Shown piece by piece: positions 7,696 through 15,000 of a DNA stretch of 45,913 nucleotides. The notes under the pieces were generated by a model. The model was not told the DNA's origin, did not search any database, and was given only the letters and a program-made list of their open reading frames with translations. Position 1 is the stretch's first letter. Each line of letters starts with the position of its first letter. Origin of the DNA: Bacteroidales bacterium (GTDB lineage Bacteria > Bacteroidota > Bacteroidia > Bacteroidales > P3); assembly GCA_017550405.1 (NCBI GenBank), contig JAFZPH010000041.1:1-45913 (forward strand), written 5' to 3'. Position numbers and translations under genes: made by a program.

Positions 7696-8493
7696 TCAGA
7701 GGAAACGGACGGCGATGCTGTCGCGGTATTGGAGGTTGAACATCTCGGCGGCACTCTCGTAGGGGATGGCCAGCTCGAGGTGGCCGGTGGAAGAGACGGT
7801 GAGAATCAGCGGCGAGCGACGTGGATTCTGCAGGTCGGCCTCGATATAGGAGGTGAGCATCTTGGTGATACGTACCTCGCGTACCATCATCTCGAACTTA
7901 CGGCCTTGGCGGTACTGCTCGAACTCGTCGACGGTGACATTGAGGTAACAGTTACCGTACTCGTCGATATAGACCACATGCACCTTGATGCTGTCCTCGA
8001 AAACGGCTGTGGTGAAGGGGGTGGAGGGGCAAAGGCTGTCGACGCGGAAACCGAGTTCGTCCATCGGGGTGCCTTGTGCCAGCAGGGCGGCGACCTTGCA
8101 GAAAAGGTCGCGGGCGGCGAAATTGTAGTAGTCGGTCTCCTGGCGGATGCCGTCGATGACCACAGCGTTGACACCCGTGGAGCCGAAAAGGGAGGCAGGA
8201 AGACCGTTGTCGGTGCAGATGTAGTATTGGGCGTTGTGCTCAACGACGATGAAGGGGTGGTCGGTTGTCTGCGACGAGCAGACGTCGATGATGTGGATGG
8301 TGCCGGGAGGAAAGCCGAGACAGCCGTGCTTCACCACAAAGGCGGCACGGGGAATCTGGAACGGGGGGATGCCGTGGGTGATGTCCACCACCTGCACCCC
8401 GGGGATGTAGGAGTAGAGTTTGCCCTTGACGCTACCGGCAAAGAAGTCGGCATAGCCCCAGTCGGTGGTTAATGTGACAATAGTTGAACCCAT
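7696..8493 (-). CDS. SAM hydroxide adenosyltransferase / SAM hydrolase (DUF62 family)
   Basis: 265-aa protein of the fluorinase/chlorinase/DUF62 superfamily. The typical N-terminus IVTLTTDWGYADFFAGSVKG carries the conserved Asp of the DxG motif near residue 11. It is followed by VVDITHGIPPFQIPRAAFV, the IHIIDVCSS segment, YYICTDNGLPASLFG, and the C-terminal beta-barrel-like domain with VVYIDEYGNCYLNVT. Characterised members hydrolyse S-adenosylmethionine to adenosine and methionine; the halogenases are a small minority. Nothing suggests halogenation here: no biosynthetic neighbours. The start at 8493 is well supported by the alignment of the first strand. It is a monocistronic minus-strand gene with a TAnnTTTG element about 50 bp upstream. 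Confidence 0.88.
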   Translation of the reverse strand: MGSTIVTLTTDWGYADFFAGSVKGKLYSYIPGVQVVDITHGIPPFQIPRAAFVVKHGCLGFPPGTIHIIDVCSSQTTDHPFIVVEHNAQYYICTDNGLPASLFGSTGVNAVVIDGIRQETDYYNFAARDLFCKVAALLAQGTPMDELGFRVDSLCPSTPFTTAVFEDSIKVHVVYIDEYGNCYLNVTVDEFEQYRQGRKFEMMVREVRITKMLTSYIEADLQNPRRSPLILTVSSTGHLELAIPYESAAEMFNLQYRDSIAVRFL

Positions 8494-8540
8494 GGATAAT
8501 GTGATTATTATGTTGCGGCCCCTGTTTCATGTTGCCGATG

Positions 8541-8548
8541 CAAAGATA
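8541..8548 (-). promoter_or_regulatory. Probable -7 promoter element (TATCTTTG) of the DUF62 gene
   Basis: Minus-strand TATCTTTG matches TAnnTTTG and lies 47 bp upstream of the ATG at 8493. The -33 box is not obvious. Confidence 0.55.
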
Positions 8549-8711
8549 CAAAATAATTTGAATATCGGACGGGATTGCAGAAATTATTTATGCACGGGTG
8601 TTGAAACAACCGCAGCCACATGCACTTGTCCACTATCAGCCACGGCAACCGGGAGGACCATGAAAGCCAGCGGGCAGGCCAACCCGGCACATGGCGGGCC
8701 ACGTACTGCGG

Positions 8712-8795
8712 TCACTCCACTACCAAACGGCGGGTGGCGGAGCCCTGCGGGGTGGTGAGGTGACGGGGTAGGTGCCTGCCGGAAGGGTGTGCGGT
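8712..8795 (-). pseudogene. Fossil of a T9SS type A C-terminal sorting signal, frameshifted and without a gene body
   Basis: Reading the minus strand, one frame gives LPAGTYP around 8768-8790. A second frame, one base away, gives LTTPQGSATRRLVVE followed by TGA at 8714-8712. Joined, they reproduce the closing strands of a Por-secretion-tail (T9SS type A) domain, as in LPAGTYLVRLTT...G...TRRLVVE. The frames meet in a run of four C residues in the TAC-CCC region, so loss of a single base explains the break. Upstream on the minus strand there is no extended coding sequence: the sufC promoter lies within about 90 bp. The rest of the 8494-8953 gap shows no supported gene. Most likely this is the last remnant of a deleted surface-protein gene. 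Confidence 0.65.
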
Positions 8796-8881
8796 GTCGG
8801 GCATGGTGTCGCAGGTATAGAAAAAGTGCAATTTTGTTGGGGTGTGTGCAGGGAGAATGCGGTTATATCACAAAAAAAATG

Positions 8882-8889
8882 TATCTTTG
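8882..8889 (+). promoter_or_regulatory. Probable -7 promoter element (TATCTTTG) of the sufC operon
   Basis: TATCTTTG fits TAnnTTTG and lies after an A-tract, 64 bp upstream of the sufC ATG, implying a leader of roughly 60 nt. No convincing -33 TTTG at 19-20 bp. Confidence 0.6.
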
Positions 8890-8953
8890 TAGTTTGAACC
8901 AATTGGAATAATAAGAACTAATATATAAAACAATCAGACAGTTAACTAAAGTT

Positions 8954-9718
8954 ATGGCTTTATTATCTATACGCAATTTGCACGCCTCAATCGGCGACAG
9001 GGAAATCCTGAAAGGGGTGAACCTTGAAATCAACGCCGGCGAGGTACACTCTATCATGGGGCCCAACGGCAACGGCAAAAGCACCCTGGCGGGTGTGATT
9101 GCGGGCAACACCAAGTATACCGTCACCGAAGGAGAGGTGATATACAAGGGCAAGAACATCCTTGACATGCCAGTGGATGTGCGTGCCTGCGAGGGCATCT
9201 TCCTCGGGTTCCAATATCCGGTGGAAATACCGGGCGTGAGCATCACCAACTTCATGCGCACGGCAGTGAACGAACAACGCAAGTACCGCGGACTTGACCC
9301 GCTGTCGGGAGCCGAGTTCCTCAAACTGATGGAGGAGAAGAAACAGGTGGTGGAGATGACCACCAAGCTGGCCAACCGCTCGGTGAACGAGGGCTTCAGC
9401 GGCGGCGAGAAGAAGAAGAACGAGATATTCCAGATGGCAATGCTTGACCCCACGCTGGCCATACTGGACGAGACAGACTCCGGCTTGGACATCGACGCCC
9501 TGCGCATCGTGGCCAGCGGCGTGAACAAGCTGCGCCGACCGGACAACGCCACGGTGGTCATCACGCACTATCAGCGACTGCTGGACTATATCGTGCCGGA
9601 CTTTGTGCATGTGCTGTATGAGGGCCGCATCGTGAAGACAGGGCCCAAGGAGCTGGCCCTGGAGCTGGAGCAGAAAGGCTACGAATGGATTAAAGAAGAA
9701 CTGGAAAGCGGAAAGTAG
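8954..9718 (+). CDS. sufC: Fe-S cluster assembly ATPase SufC
   Basis: 254-aa ABC-type ATPase of the SufBCD scaffold that assembles Fe-S clusters in the cytosol. Walker A GPNGNGKST lies at residues 36-44. The Q-loop region is GIFLGFQYPVEIPGV, the modified signature is SGGEKKKNEI near residue 150, and Walker B LAILDETDSGLD is near 168, followed by the H-loop VITHYQRLL. The SGGE-KKK-E signature and GFQYPxEIPGV are specific to SufC rather than to transport ABC proteins. The ATG at 8954 is the natural start. sufD follows after 5 bp. The usual upstream partner sufB is not in front of it; instead there is the fossil sorting signal and the divergent DUF62 gene, so sufB must be elsewhere or beyond this window. 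Confidence 0.95.
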   Translation: MALLSIRNLHASIGDREILKGVNLEINAGEVHSIMGPNGNGKSTLAGVIAGNTKYTVTEGEVIYKGKNILDMPVDVRACEGIFLGFQYPVEIPGVSITNFMRTAVNEQRKYRGLDPLSGAEFLKLMEEKKQVVEMTTKLANRSVNEGFSGGEKKKNEIFQMAMLDPTLAILDETDSGLDIDALRIVASGVNKLRRPDNATVVITHYQRLLDYIVPDFVHVLYEGRIVKTGPKELALELEQKGYEWIKEELESGK

Positions 9719-9723
9719 GTGCT

Positions 9724-11007
9724 ATGGAGAAGTTAGTTAAAGACTTACGCGATATCCAGCCCCGGATGCGGAAGAACGAGGTGTGGCGCAACGTGGACTT
9801 CACGGCACTGCTGACGGACGAGCTGAGCCTGTCGCAGGGCGAACGCCAGACGGCTGAATACCGCTGCAATATCCCCAACCTCGAGGCCGACCGCCTGGTG
9901 GTGGAGAACGGATATTGCCACGAACCCCTGCACGTGGACGCCCAAGGGGTGACCTGCGGCAGCCTGCGCGAGGTCTGCGGCAAACGGGCGGAGTTTGTGA
10001 GACAGTATTTCGGCAAGTGCTGCCCGAAAGAGAACCCTTACCTGCAGCTGAACAGCGACCACTACACCGACGGGGTGTTTATATACGTGCCCGACGGGGT
10101 GCAGGTGGAGCAGCCCATCCAGTTGCAATCGGTAATCAACGCAGGGCACGGCCTCTTCCTCCAGGTGCGCAACCTGGTGGTGGTGGGCAAAGGCAGCCAT
10201 GTGAGACTGATACACTGCGACGACTCGTACGACAACGCCCCAGCCTTTGCCAACAACGTGACCGAGGTGCATGTGGGTGCCGACTCGTATGTGGAGCATT
10301 ACAAGATGCAGAACCTCAACAATCAGACAGGGTTGTTGAACCATACTTACGCCACCCTGCAGCAGGGTGCCACACTGCGCTCGGTGGTGGTGACGCTGAA
10401 CGGCGGACACATCCGCAACCACACAGAGATACGCATGATGGGCGAGCACTGCGAGGTGCAGGCCCACGGCCTTTTCCTCAACGACCAGGAGCAACAGGTG
10501 GACAACTACATCTTTGTCGACCACGCCTGCCCCAACTGCCACAGTCGCGAGCTGTTCAAAGGGATACTCGACGACTCGGCACGCGGCACATTCAACGGGC
10601 ACGTGCTGGTGCGCGACGGCGCCGTGAAGACCGAGGCTTACCAGTCGAACAACAACATCCTGCTCACCGACAAGGCCATCATCAACACCAAGCCGTTCCT
10701 CGAGATTTACAACGACGACGTGAAGTGCTCGCACGGCAGCACCATCGGCCAGCTGGACGAGCAGGCGCTGTTCTACATCCGTTCGCGCGGAGTGAGCGAA
10801 CGCACTGCCCAAACGATGCTGCTATACGCTTTCTGCGACGAGGTGTTGCAGCAGATAGCCTTCGAACCCCTGCGCGACACCCTGGTGGACATGGTGAAGA
10901 AACGCCTGCACGGCGAGTTGACCCTCTGCTCGGACTGCGCCCTGCAGTGCGGCTCGCCTTGCAACGGTCCCGAAGCCAACTTCTATATCGACCCCTCCAA
11001 ACTATAA
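9724..11007 (+). CDS. sufD: Fe-S cluster assembly protein SufD
   Basis: 427 aa, about the normal length for SufD. The right-handed beta-helix core is visible as a series of short strands (GVFIYVPDGVQVEQPIQ, NHTYATLQQGATLRS, ARGTFNGHVLVRDGAVKTEA). The family-diagnostic C-terminal helical region reads YQSNNNILLTDKAIINTKP, EIYNDDVKCSHGSTIGQLD and FYIRSRGVSERTAQTML; the Cys and His of CSHG are the conserved cluster-interface residues. SufB could look similar, but the length and the N-terminal helical domain fit SufD. The extreme C-terminus bears four cysteines (CSDCALQCGSPC), a tail that seems characteristic of Bacteroidetes SufD and might bind metal; that is inference. It is 5 bp after sufC and 7 bp before the PorE-like gene. 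Confidence 0.93.
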   Translation: MEKLVKDLRDIQPRMRKNEVWRNVDFTALLTDELSLSQGERQTAEYRCNIPNLEADRLVVENGYCHEPLHVDAQGVTCGSLREVCGKRAEFVRQYFGKCCPKENPYLQLNSDHYTDGVFIYVPDGVQVEQPIQLQSVINAGHGLFLQVRNLVVVGKGSHVRLIHCDDSYDNAPAFANNVTEVHVGADSYVEHYKMQNLNNQTGLLNHTYATLQQGATLRSVVVTLNGGHIRNHTEIRMMGEHCEVQAHGLFLNDQEQQVDNYIFVDHACPNCHSRELFKGILDDSARGTFNGHVLVRDGAVKTEAYQSNNNILLTDKAIINTKPFLEIYNDDVKCSHGSTIGQLDEQALFYIRSRGVSERTAQTMLLYAFCDEVLQQIAFEPLRDTLVDMVKKRLHGELTLCSDCALQCGSPCNGPEANFYIDPSKL

Positions 11008-11014
11008 CAACACC

Positions 11015-12622
11015 ATGCGACACGTCATTCTACTCCTCTCCGCACTGTTGCTGACAATCCCGTCGGCGTTGAGCCAGAGCCGTCTGACCTACAAGATGCC
11101 ATCGGCGGAGACGAGCAGGATGGAGCGTGCGGTGAAGGACTACCAAAAGGGGCGCTACCGCCCGTCGACGGAGGAGCTGCGCAAGCTTTCCGCCCTCTAT
11201 CCCGACAATCCCGACATCTATTTCTATCTGGGGCTGAACGCTGTGAAACGCAACTTCAACGTGTCAGGCATCCGGCGGTATTTCCCTCAGGTGCTGAAGC
11301 TCAACCCCAATTATCCCGATGCCATAGCACACTACTATGTTGGACTAATCCACTACACCGACATGGAGTACGACAAGGCCGAGGAGGATTTCAAACGATA
11401 CTTCGAGATAGCCAACAGTGCCGGTACCCCGGAGAGCGATGCCATCTACATGGAGGCATCGAACTACTTGTATTGGTCGCAGTTCCTGGCGGAAGCCTAC
11501 CGCAACCTTGCGCCATTCGACCCGCATGTGGTGGCAGGGCTCTCTACCGCCGAGGAGGAGGCTATGCCCTTCATCACCGTCGACGGACAGCATTGCTACC
11601 TGCTGCGCTCCACCTCGTCGGCCTCACGCACCTCATACTACAGCCGCGAGATGGAAGAGAAGCGTCTGCAACTCTATGTCTGCGACCGCAAGGACACGCT
11701 TTTCGGCACAGGGAATCTGCTGAAAGCCCCTTTCAACCAAGGCGACCCCGAAGGGGGCGTCACCTTGACGGCGGACAACAGGGAGCTATACTACCCTGTG
11801 ATACGTCGTTTCCGTGGCTATAACAACAGCGACATCTACTTCACCCGTCCCGACAGCAACGGATGGCAGCCCATCGTCAACGCCGGCGAGAATGTGAACG
11901 GATCCGACACCTGGGAGTCGCAGCCCTCCGTCACCCCCGACGGGCAATGGCTCTATTTTGCCTCCAACCGCAAGGGCGGACTGGGCGGCACTGATATCTG
12001 GCGCTGCCACCGTAAGGCCGACGGCACCTGGGGCAAGGCCCAGAATCTGGGGTCGGCGGTAAACACCCCCGGCAACGAACGCTGTCCCTTTATCCATGCC
12101 GATGGCCACACACTGTATTTCTCTTCCAACGGATGGCAGGGATTTGGTGGCTACGACATGTATTTTATCGACCTCGACAAGCAGGAGCAGACCAAGCCCA
12201 TTAACCTTGGACTGCCCATCAACACCGAGGAGGATGACATCGCTTTCGGGGTCACCCCCGACGGCACACATGCCTATTATGCCGGCCGCACCTCGGGCCC
12301 CGACCGCATGGGCGGCGCCGACGTGCTGATGTTCGACCTCTACACCACCGCTCGACCCGAAGGAATGGCCCTGCGGACAGTGACCCTCGTCGGTTCCGAC
12401 GGCAAACCGCTGGAGGGCACCATCGAGGTGAACCACGGGTCGCCCTCCCCCGCCCTGTATCGTGCCGACAACCAAGGCCGCTGCATCATCCTACTGTCCA
12501 CTTCCAAAGCCAATACACTTACCGTTGCTGCTCCCGGACACCGCACAGCCACCCTCAATATCCCGCCCTACAACGGCAACACGAACGCACTACCTTCCAC
12601 CATCACCCTGCATAAACAATAG
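11015..12622 (+). CDS. PorE-like TPR / PD40 beta-propeller / CRD protein lacking an OmpA domain
   Basis: 535-aa exported protein: signal peptide MRHVILLLSALLLTIPSALS, then TPR-like helices (about residues 30-150; YPDNPDIYFYLGLNAV, YDKAEEDFKRYFEIA). A PD40/WD40-like propeller spans about residues 185-440, with blades such as SQPSVTPDGQWLYFASNR, CPFIHADGHTLYFSSNG and DIAFGVTPDGTHAYYAG. A carboxypeptidase-regulatory-like beta-sandwich closes it (VTLVGSDGKPLEGTIEV to the end). This is the order found in PorE, the T9SS-associated periplasmic lipoprotein, but the C-terminal OmpA peptidoglycan-binding domain is missing and the signal peptide has no lipobox Cys. It may be a T9SS accessory paralogue. 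It sits 7 bp after sufD and 30 bp before the ABC exporter, so it is probably co-transcribed although functionally unrelated to Suf. Confidence 0.82.
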   Translation: MRHVILLLSALLLTIPSALSQSRLTYKMPSAETSRMERAVKDYQKGRYRPSTEELRKLSALYPDNPDIYFYLGLNAVKRNFNVSGIRRYFPQVLKLNPNYPDAIAHYYVGLIHYTDMEYDKAEEDFKRYFEIANSAGTPESDAIYMEASNYLYWSQFLAEAYRNLAPFDPHVVAGLSTAEEEAMPFITVDGQHCYLLRSTSSASRTSYYSREMEEKRLQLYVCDRKDTLFGTGNLLKAPFNQGDPEGGVTLTADNRELYYPVIRRFRGYNNSDIYFTRPDSNGWQPIVNAGENVNGSDTWESQPSVTPDGQWLYFASNRKGGLGGTDIWRCHRKADGTWGKAQNLGSAVNTPGNERCPFIHADGHTLYFSSNGWQGFGGYDMYFIDLDKQEQTKPINLGLPINTEEDDIAFGVTPDGTHAYYAGRTSGPDRMGGADVLMFDLYTTARPEGMALRTVTLVGSDGKPLEGTIEVNHGSPSPALYRADNQGRCIILLSTSKANTLTVAAPGHRTATLNIPPYNGNTNALPSTITLHKQ

Positions 12623-12652
12623 CACCCTACACGCCTATCAATCCGCACCCTC

Positions 12653-14485
12653 ATGCACGATATTTGGAGAGTATTCCGTTACATCAAGTTCTACCCTTGG
12701 AACATCGGAGCCAACCTTGTCTTCAACATGTTGGCTGTATTCTTCAATCTATTCACATTTATCACCATCGTGCCTTTTGTGGAGTTGCTTTTCGGCTCCT
12801 CGCAGCCTACTGGCGAGTTACCTCCTTTTGCCCTTAACCAAGAGTATCTCTCGCTTTTCATGACCCACTCCCTTGCCACGCTCAAAGTCCGTTACGGCTT
12901 ATGGACCTGTCTGGTGGGTTTTGCACTTACCTATCTTGTTTTCTCGTTCCTCTCCAACCTGTGCCGCTATGCTGCCCAATATGTCATCAGTCCGATGCGC
13001 AACGGCATTGTGATGCGGCTACGTAACGACCTCTACCATCGGATTACCATCCTGCCCGTCTCCTACTTCAATTCGCGCCGCCGGGGTGACATCATCAGCC
13101 GCATGTCCAACGACCTCTCCGACATCGAGTGGGGCGTGCTCACCTCCATTATCTCGTTGGGCAAAGACCCTGTCAACATCATTGTCTTTGCCGCCGTGCT
13201 TATCTTCATCAGTCCGCGACTGTTCCTCTATTTCCTTGTCATCATGCCTTTGGCGGTGTGGCTGATAGGACGTATCGGGCGAAGCCTGCGCCGCACTTCG
13301 ACCAAGGGACAGACTGAACTGGGGCACCTCTTCTCCCTCCTTGAAGAATCGCTGACAGGCATTAGAACCATCAAATCCTTCAGTCGCGAAGACCATAGCG
13401 CACACACCTTCGACAAAGCCAACGACATCTACTCGCGCCGCGTGGTCCAGGTGGCCCGCCGCCGTGAACTCAGCAGCCCCCTCTCCGAGGTGCTCCTCAC
13501 CATCGGCCTGGCCATCATCCTCATCCTCGGCGGGCTGGCCGTGCTGCAGGGCGAGATACTCTCATCTGTATTCATCCTCTTCATCATCCTTTTCGCCCGT
13601 CTGATTCCGCCGGTACAATCCATCGTGCGTGTCTACAACAACCTGCAGAAAGCCAATGCCGCTGCAGCCCGCATCTTTGAAATAATGGATGCCGACGAGA
13701 CCATCCTCGAACGTCCCGACGCCATTTCCCTGCAAGGCTTTAACAATAACATAGAGTACCGCGGAGTGTCGTTTGCCTACCGTACCGACACCCAATCGGA
13801 GCCCGTGTATGTGCTCCGCAATATCGACCTCACCATCCCTTGCGGAAAAACCATTGCCATTGTCGGTCCTTCGGGTGCCGGTAAGACCACCCTTGTCGAC
13901 CTCCTGCCGCGTTTCTACGACAGCACGGAAGGGAAGATACTCATCGACGGGACTCCTATTACCGACCTAAACATCAATAGCCTCCGCGCCCATATCGGTT
14001 TGGTGTCGCAGGACTGCATACTGTTTAACGACACAGTGGCCAACAATATCGCATTCGGGCGCACGGACTATAGTATCGACGACGTAAAGCGCGCCGCCAC
14101 CATCGCCCACGCCGACGAGTTCATCTCTCAGCTGCACGACGGCTACGACACAAATATCGGCGACAGCGGTATCACCCTCAGCGGAGGCCAGCGGCAACGA
14201 CTCAGTATTGCCCGCGCCGTGCTGAAGAACCCGCCAATCCTCATCCTTGACGAAGCCACCTCCGCCCTCGACACCGAGAGCGAACTGGCAGTTCAGCAAG
14301 CACTCAACCACCTCATGCAAGGCCGCACCTGTATCATCATCGCCCACCGACTCTCCACCATACGCCACGCCGACCACATCATCGTGATGGAGCAAGGCCG
14401 AATAGTGGAACGCGGCACCCATCAGGAACTCATCTGCCACGACGGCCTCTACAAGCGCCTTGTAGAGATGCAGTCATTCCATTAA
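12653..14485 (+). CDS. ABC exporter, MsbA-like (fused permease and ATPase)
   Basis: 610-aa half-transporter. The N-terminal transmembrane domain covers about residues 15-320 with six hydrophobic segments; the RNDLYHRITILPVSYFNSRRRGD coupling-helix region is typical of type IV ABC exporters. The nucleotide-binding domain follows: Walker A GPSGAGKTTL near 404, Q-loop LVSQDCILFNDTV, signature LSGGQRQRLS near 506, Walker B ILILDEATSALD near 530, H-loop IIAHRLSTI. Such proteins in Bacteroidales are generally annotated as MsbA lipid A / lipid exporters, but substrate cannot be read from sequence and a peptide or drug exporter is possible. It is the last gene of the suf-headed operon. A 10-bp inverted repeat overlapping its stop may be part of transcript termination. 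Confidence 0.92.
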   Translation: MHDIWRVFRYIKFYPWNIGANLVFNMLAVFFNLFTFITIVPFVELLFGSSQPTGELPPFALNQEYLSLFMTHSLATLKVRYGLWTCLVGFALTYLVFSFLSNLCRYAAQYVISPMRNGIVMRLRNDLYHRITILPVSYFNSRRRGDIISRMSNDLSDIEWGVLTSIISLGKDPVNIIVFAAVLIFISPRLFLYFLVIMPLAVWLIGRIGRSLRRTSTKGQTELGHLFSLLEESLTGIRTIKSFSREDHSAHTFDKANDIYSRRVVQVARRRELSSPLSEVLLTIGLAIILILGGLAVLQGEILSSVFILFIILFARLIPPVQSIVRVYNNLQKANAAAARIFEIMDADETILERPDAISLQGFNNNIEYRGVSFAYRTDTQSEPVYVLRNIDLTIPCGKTIAIVGPSGAGKTTLVDLLPRFYDSTEGKILIDGTPITDLNINSLRAHIGLVSQDCILFNDTVANNIAFGRTDYSIDDVKRAATIAHADEFISQLHDGYDTNIGDSGITLSGGQRQRLSIARAVLKNPPILILDEATSALDTESELAVQQALNHLMQGRTCIIIAHRLSTIRHADHIIVMEQGRIVERGTHQELICHDGLYKRLVEMQSFH

Positions 14486-14532
14486 GCACGTCGTCACCCC
14501 CGCGCCGATTGCCTTTCCATGAACGTGCTTAA
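14482..14532 (+). repeat. 10-bp inverted repeat overlapping the stop of the ABC exporter gene
   Basis: TTAAGCACGT at 14482-14491 and ACGTGCTTAA at 14523-14532 are perfect inverted copies separated by 31 nt. The left arm contains the TAA stop. No U-tract follows directly, so this is a possible 3'-end stabilising hairpin or rho-dependent site rather than a clear intrinsic terminator. Confidence 0.5.
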
Positions 14533-14608
14533 AGCACTCCATCCTCTTGTAACAATTAGCAAAAACACACATAGAAATAATATTTCTATATAATTCAAAA
14601 AAAACATC

Positions 14609-14616
14609 TATCTTTG
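14609..14616 (+). promoter_or_regulatory. Probable -7 promoter element (TATCTTTG) of the small-protein / FISUMP lipoprotein unit
   Basis: TATCTTTG fits TAnnTTTG in an AT-rich tract. An ATG at 14621 opens a 12-codon ORF 4 bp downstream; the first longer gene starts at 14797, giving a leader of about 175 nt. Confidence 0.55.
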
Positions 14617-14620
14617 CATT

Positions 14621-14659
14621 ATGAAAAGATGGTCATTATTCTACCAAATATCTATCTAA
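14621..14659 (+). other. 12-codon leader-like ORF (MKRWSLFYQISI)
   Basis: ATG at 14621, stop TAA at 14657-14659. It begins almost at the predicted transcription start, so it would be translated from a leaderless 5' end. It ends 137 bp before the next gene. It might be a regulatory leader peptide or a chance ORF; no codon runs typical of amino-acid attenuation are present. Confidence 0.25.
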
Positions 14660-14796
14660 CTCACTTCCTCACAATACTTTATTCTACTCCACCCCAACAC
14701 TTAGCAAGTAGGAAAACTCCTTTTGATTGGCCAAAAAACAGAAAAAGCATTGGTATCGGAAATCAATACATTATTAATAAATAAAAAAACAAAAAA

Positions 14797-14964
14797 ATGG
14801 TAAAAATCAAACAGCAAGAGTACACAGAACCGACCGTGAAGGTTGTAGCATTCATTGTGGAAAAAGGTTTCGAAATGTCTGGCGAACTCCTTGAAAACAT
14901 CGATGAAGGTCAAAACATCTCAGGCAACGACAACGACCCCAATGCATTGGTACGTTGGCAATAA
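14797..14964 (+). CDS. Small 55-aa protein of a Bacteroidales-type family, unknown function
   Basis: A complete short gene with an A-rich upstream region typical of Bacteroidetes translation starts, ending TAA at 14962-14964. The product is acidic, with no signal peptide or membrane segment. It has the recognisable layout of short Bacteroidales ORFs: an N-terminal KIKQQEYTEPTVKVVAF strand, then VEKGFEMSGELLE and a Gly/Asn/Asp-rich tail ending VRWQ. Similar peptides often precede genes for surface lipoproteins or fimbrillin-like proteins, as here: the FISUMP lipoprotein starts 36 bp later. The family resemblance is from memory of typical sequences, not a search. Possible roles include a regulatory peptide or secreted peptide precursor (the GFxMSG segment could be a processing site), but no function is assigned. 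Confidence 0.65.
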   Translation: MVKIKQQEYTEPTVKVVAFIVEKGFEMSGELLENIDEGQNISGNDNDPNALVRWQ

Positions 14965-15000
14965 AAAATGGCAATTAACACACAAAAAGACAATACTAAC

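Noticed and set aside
7696..8493. Fluorinase or chlorinase activity for the DUF62 protein
   Set aside because: Family membership alone does not show it; no halometabolite genes nearby, and most DUF62 members hydrolyse SAM with water.
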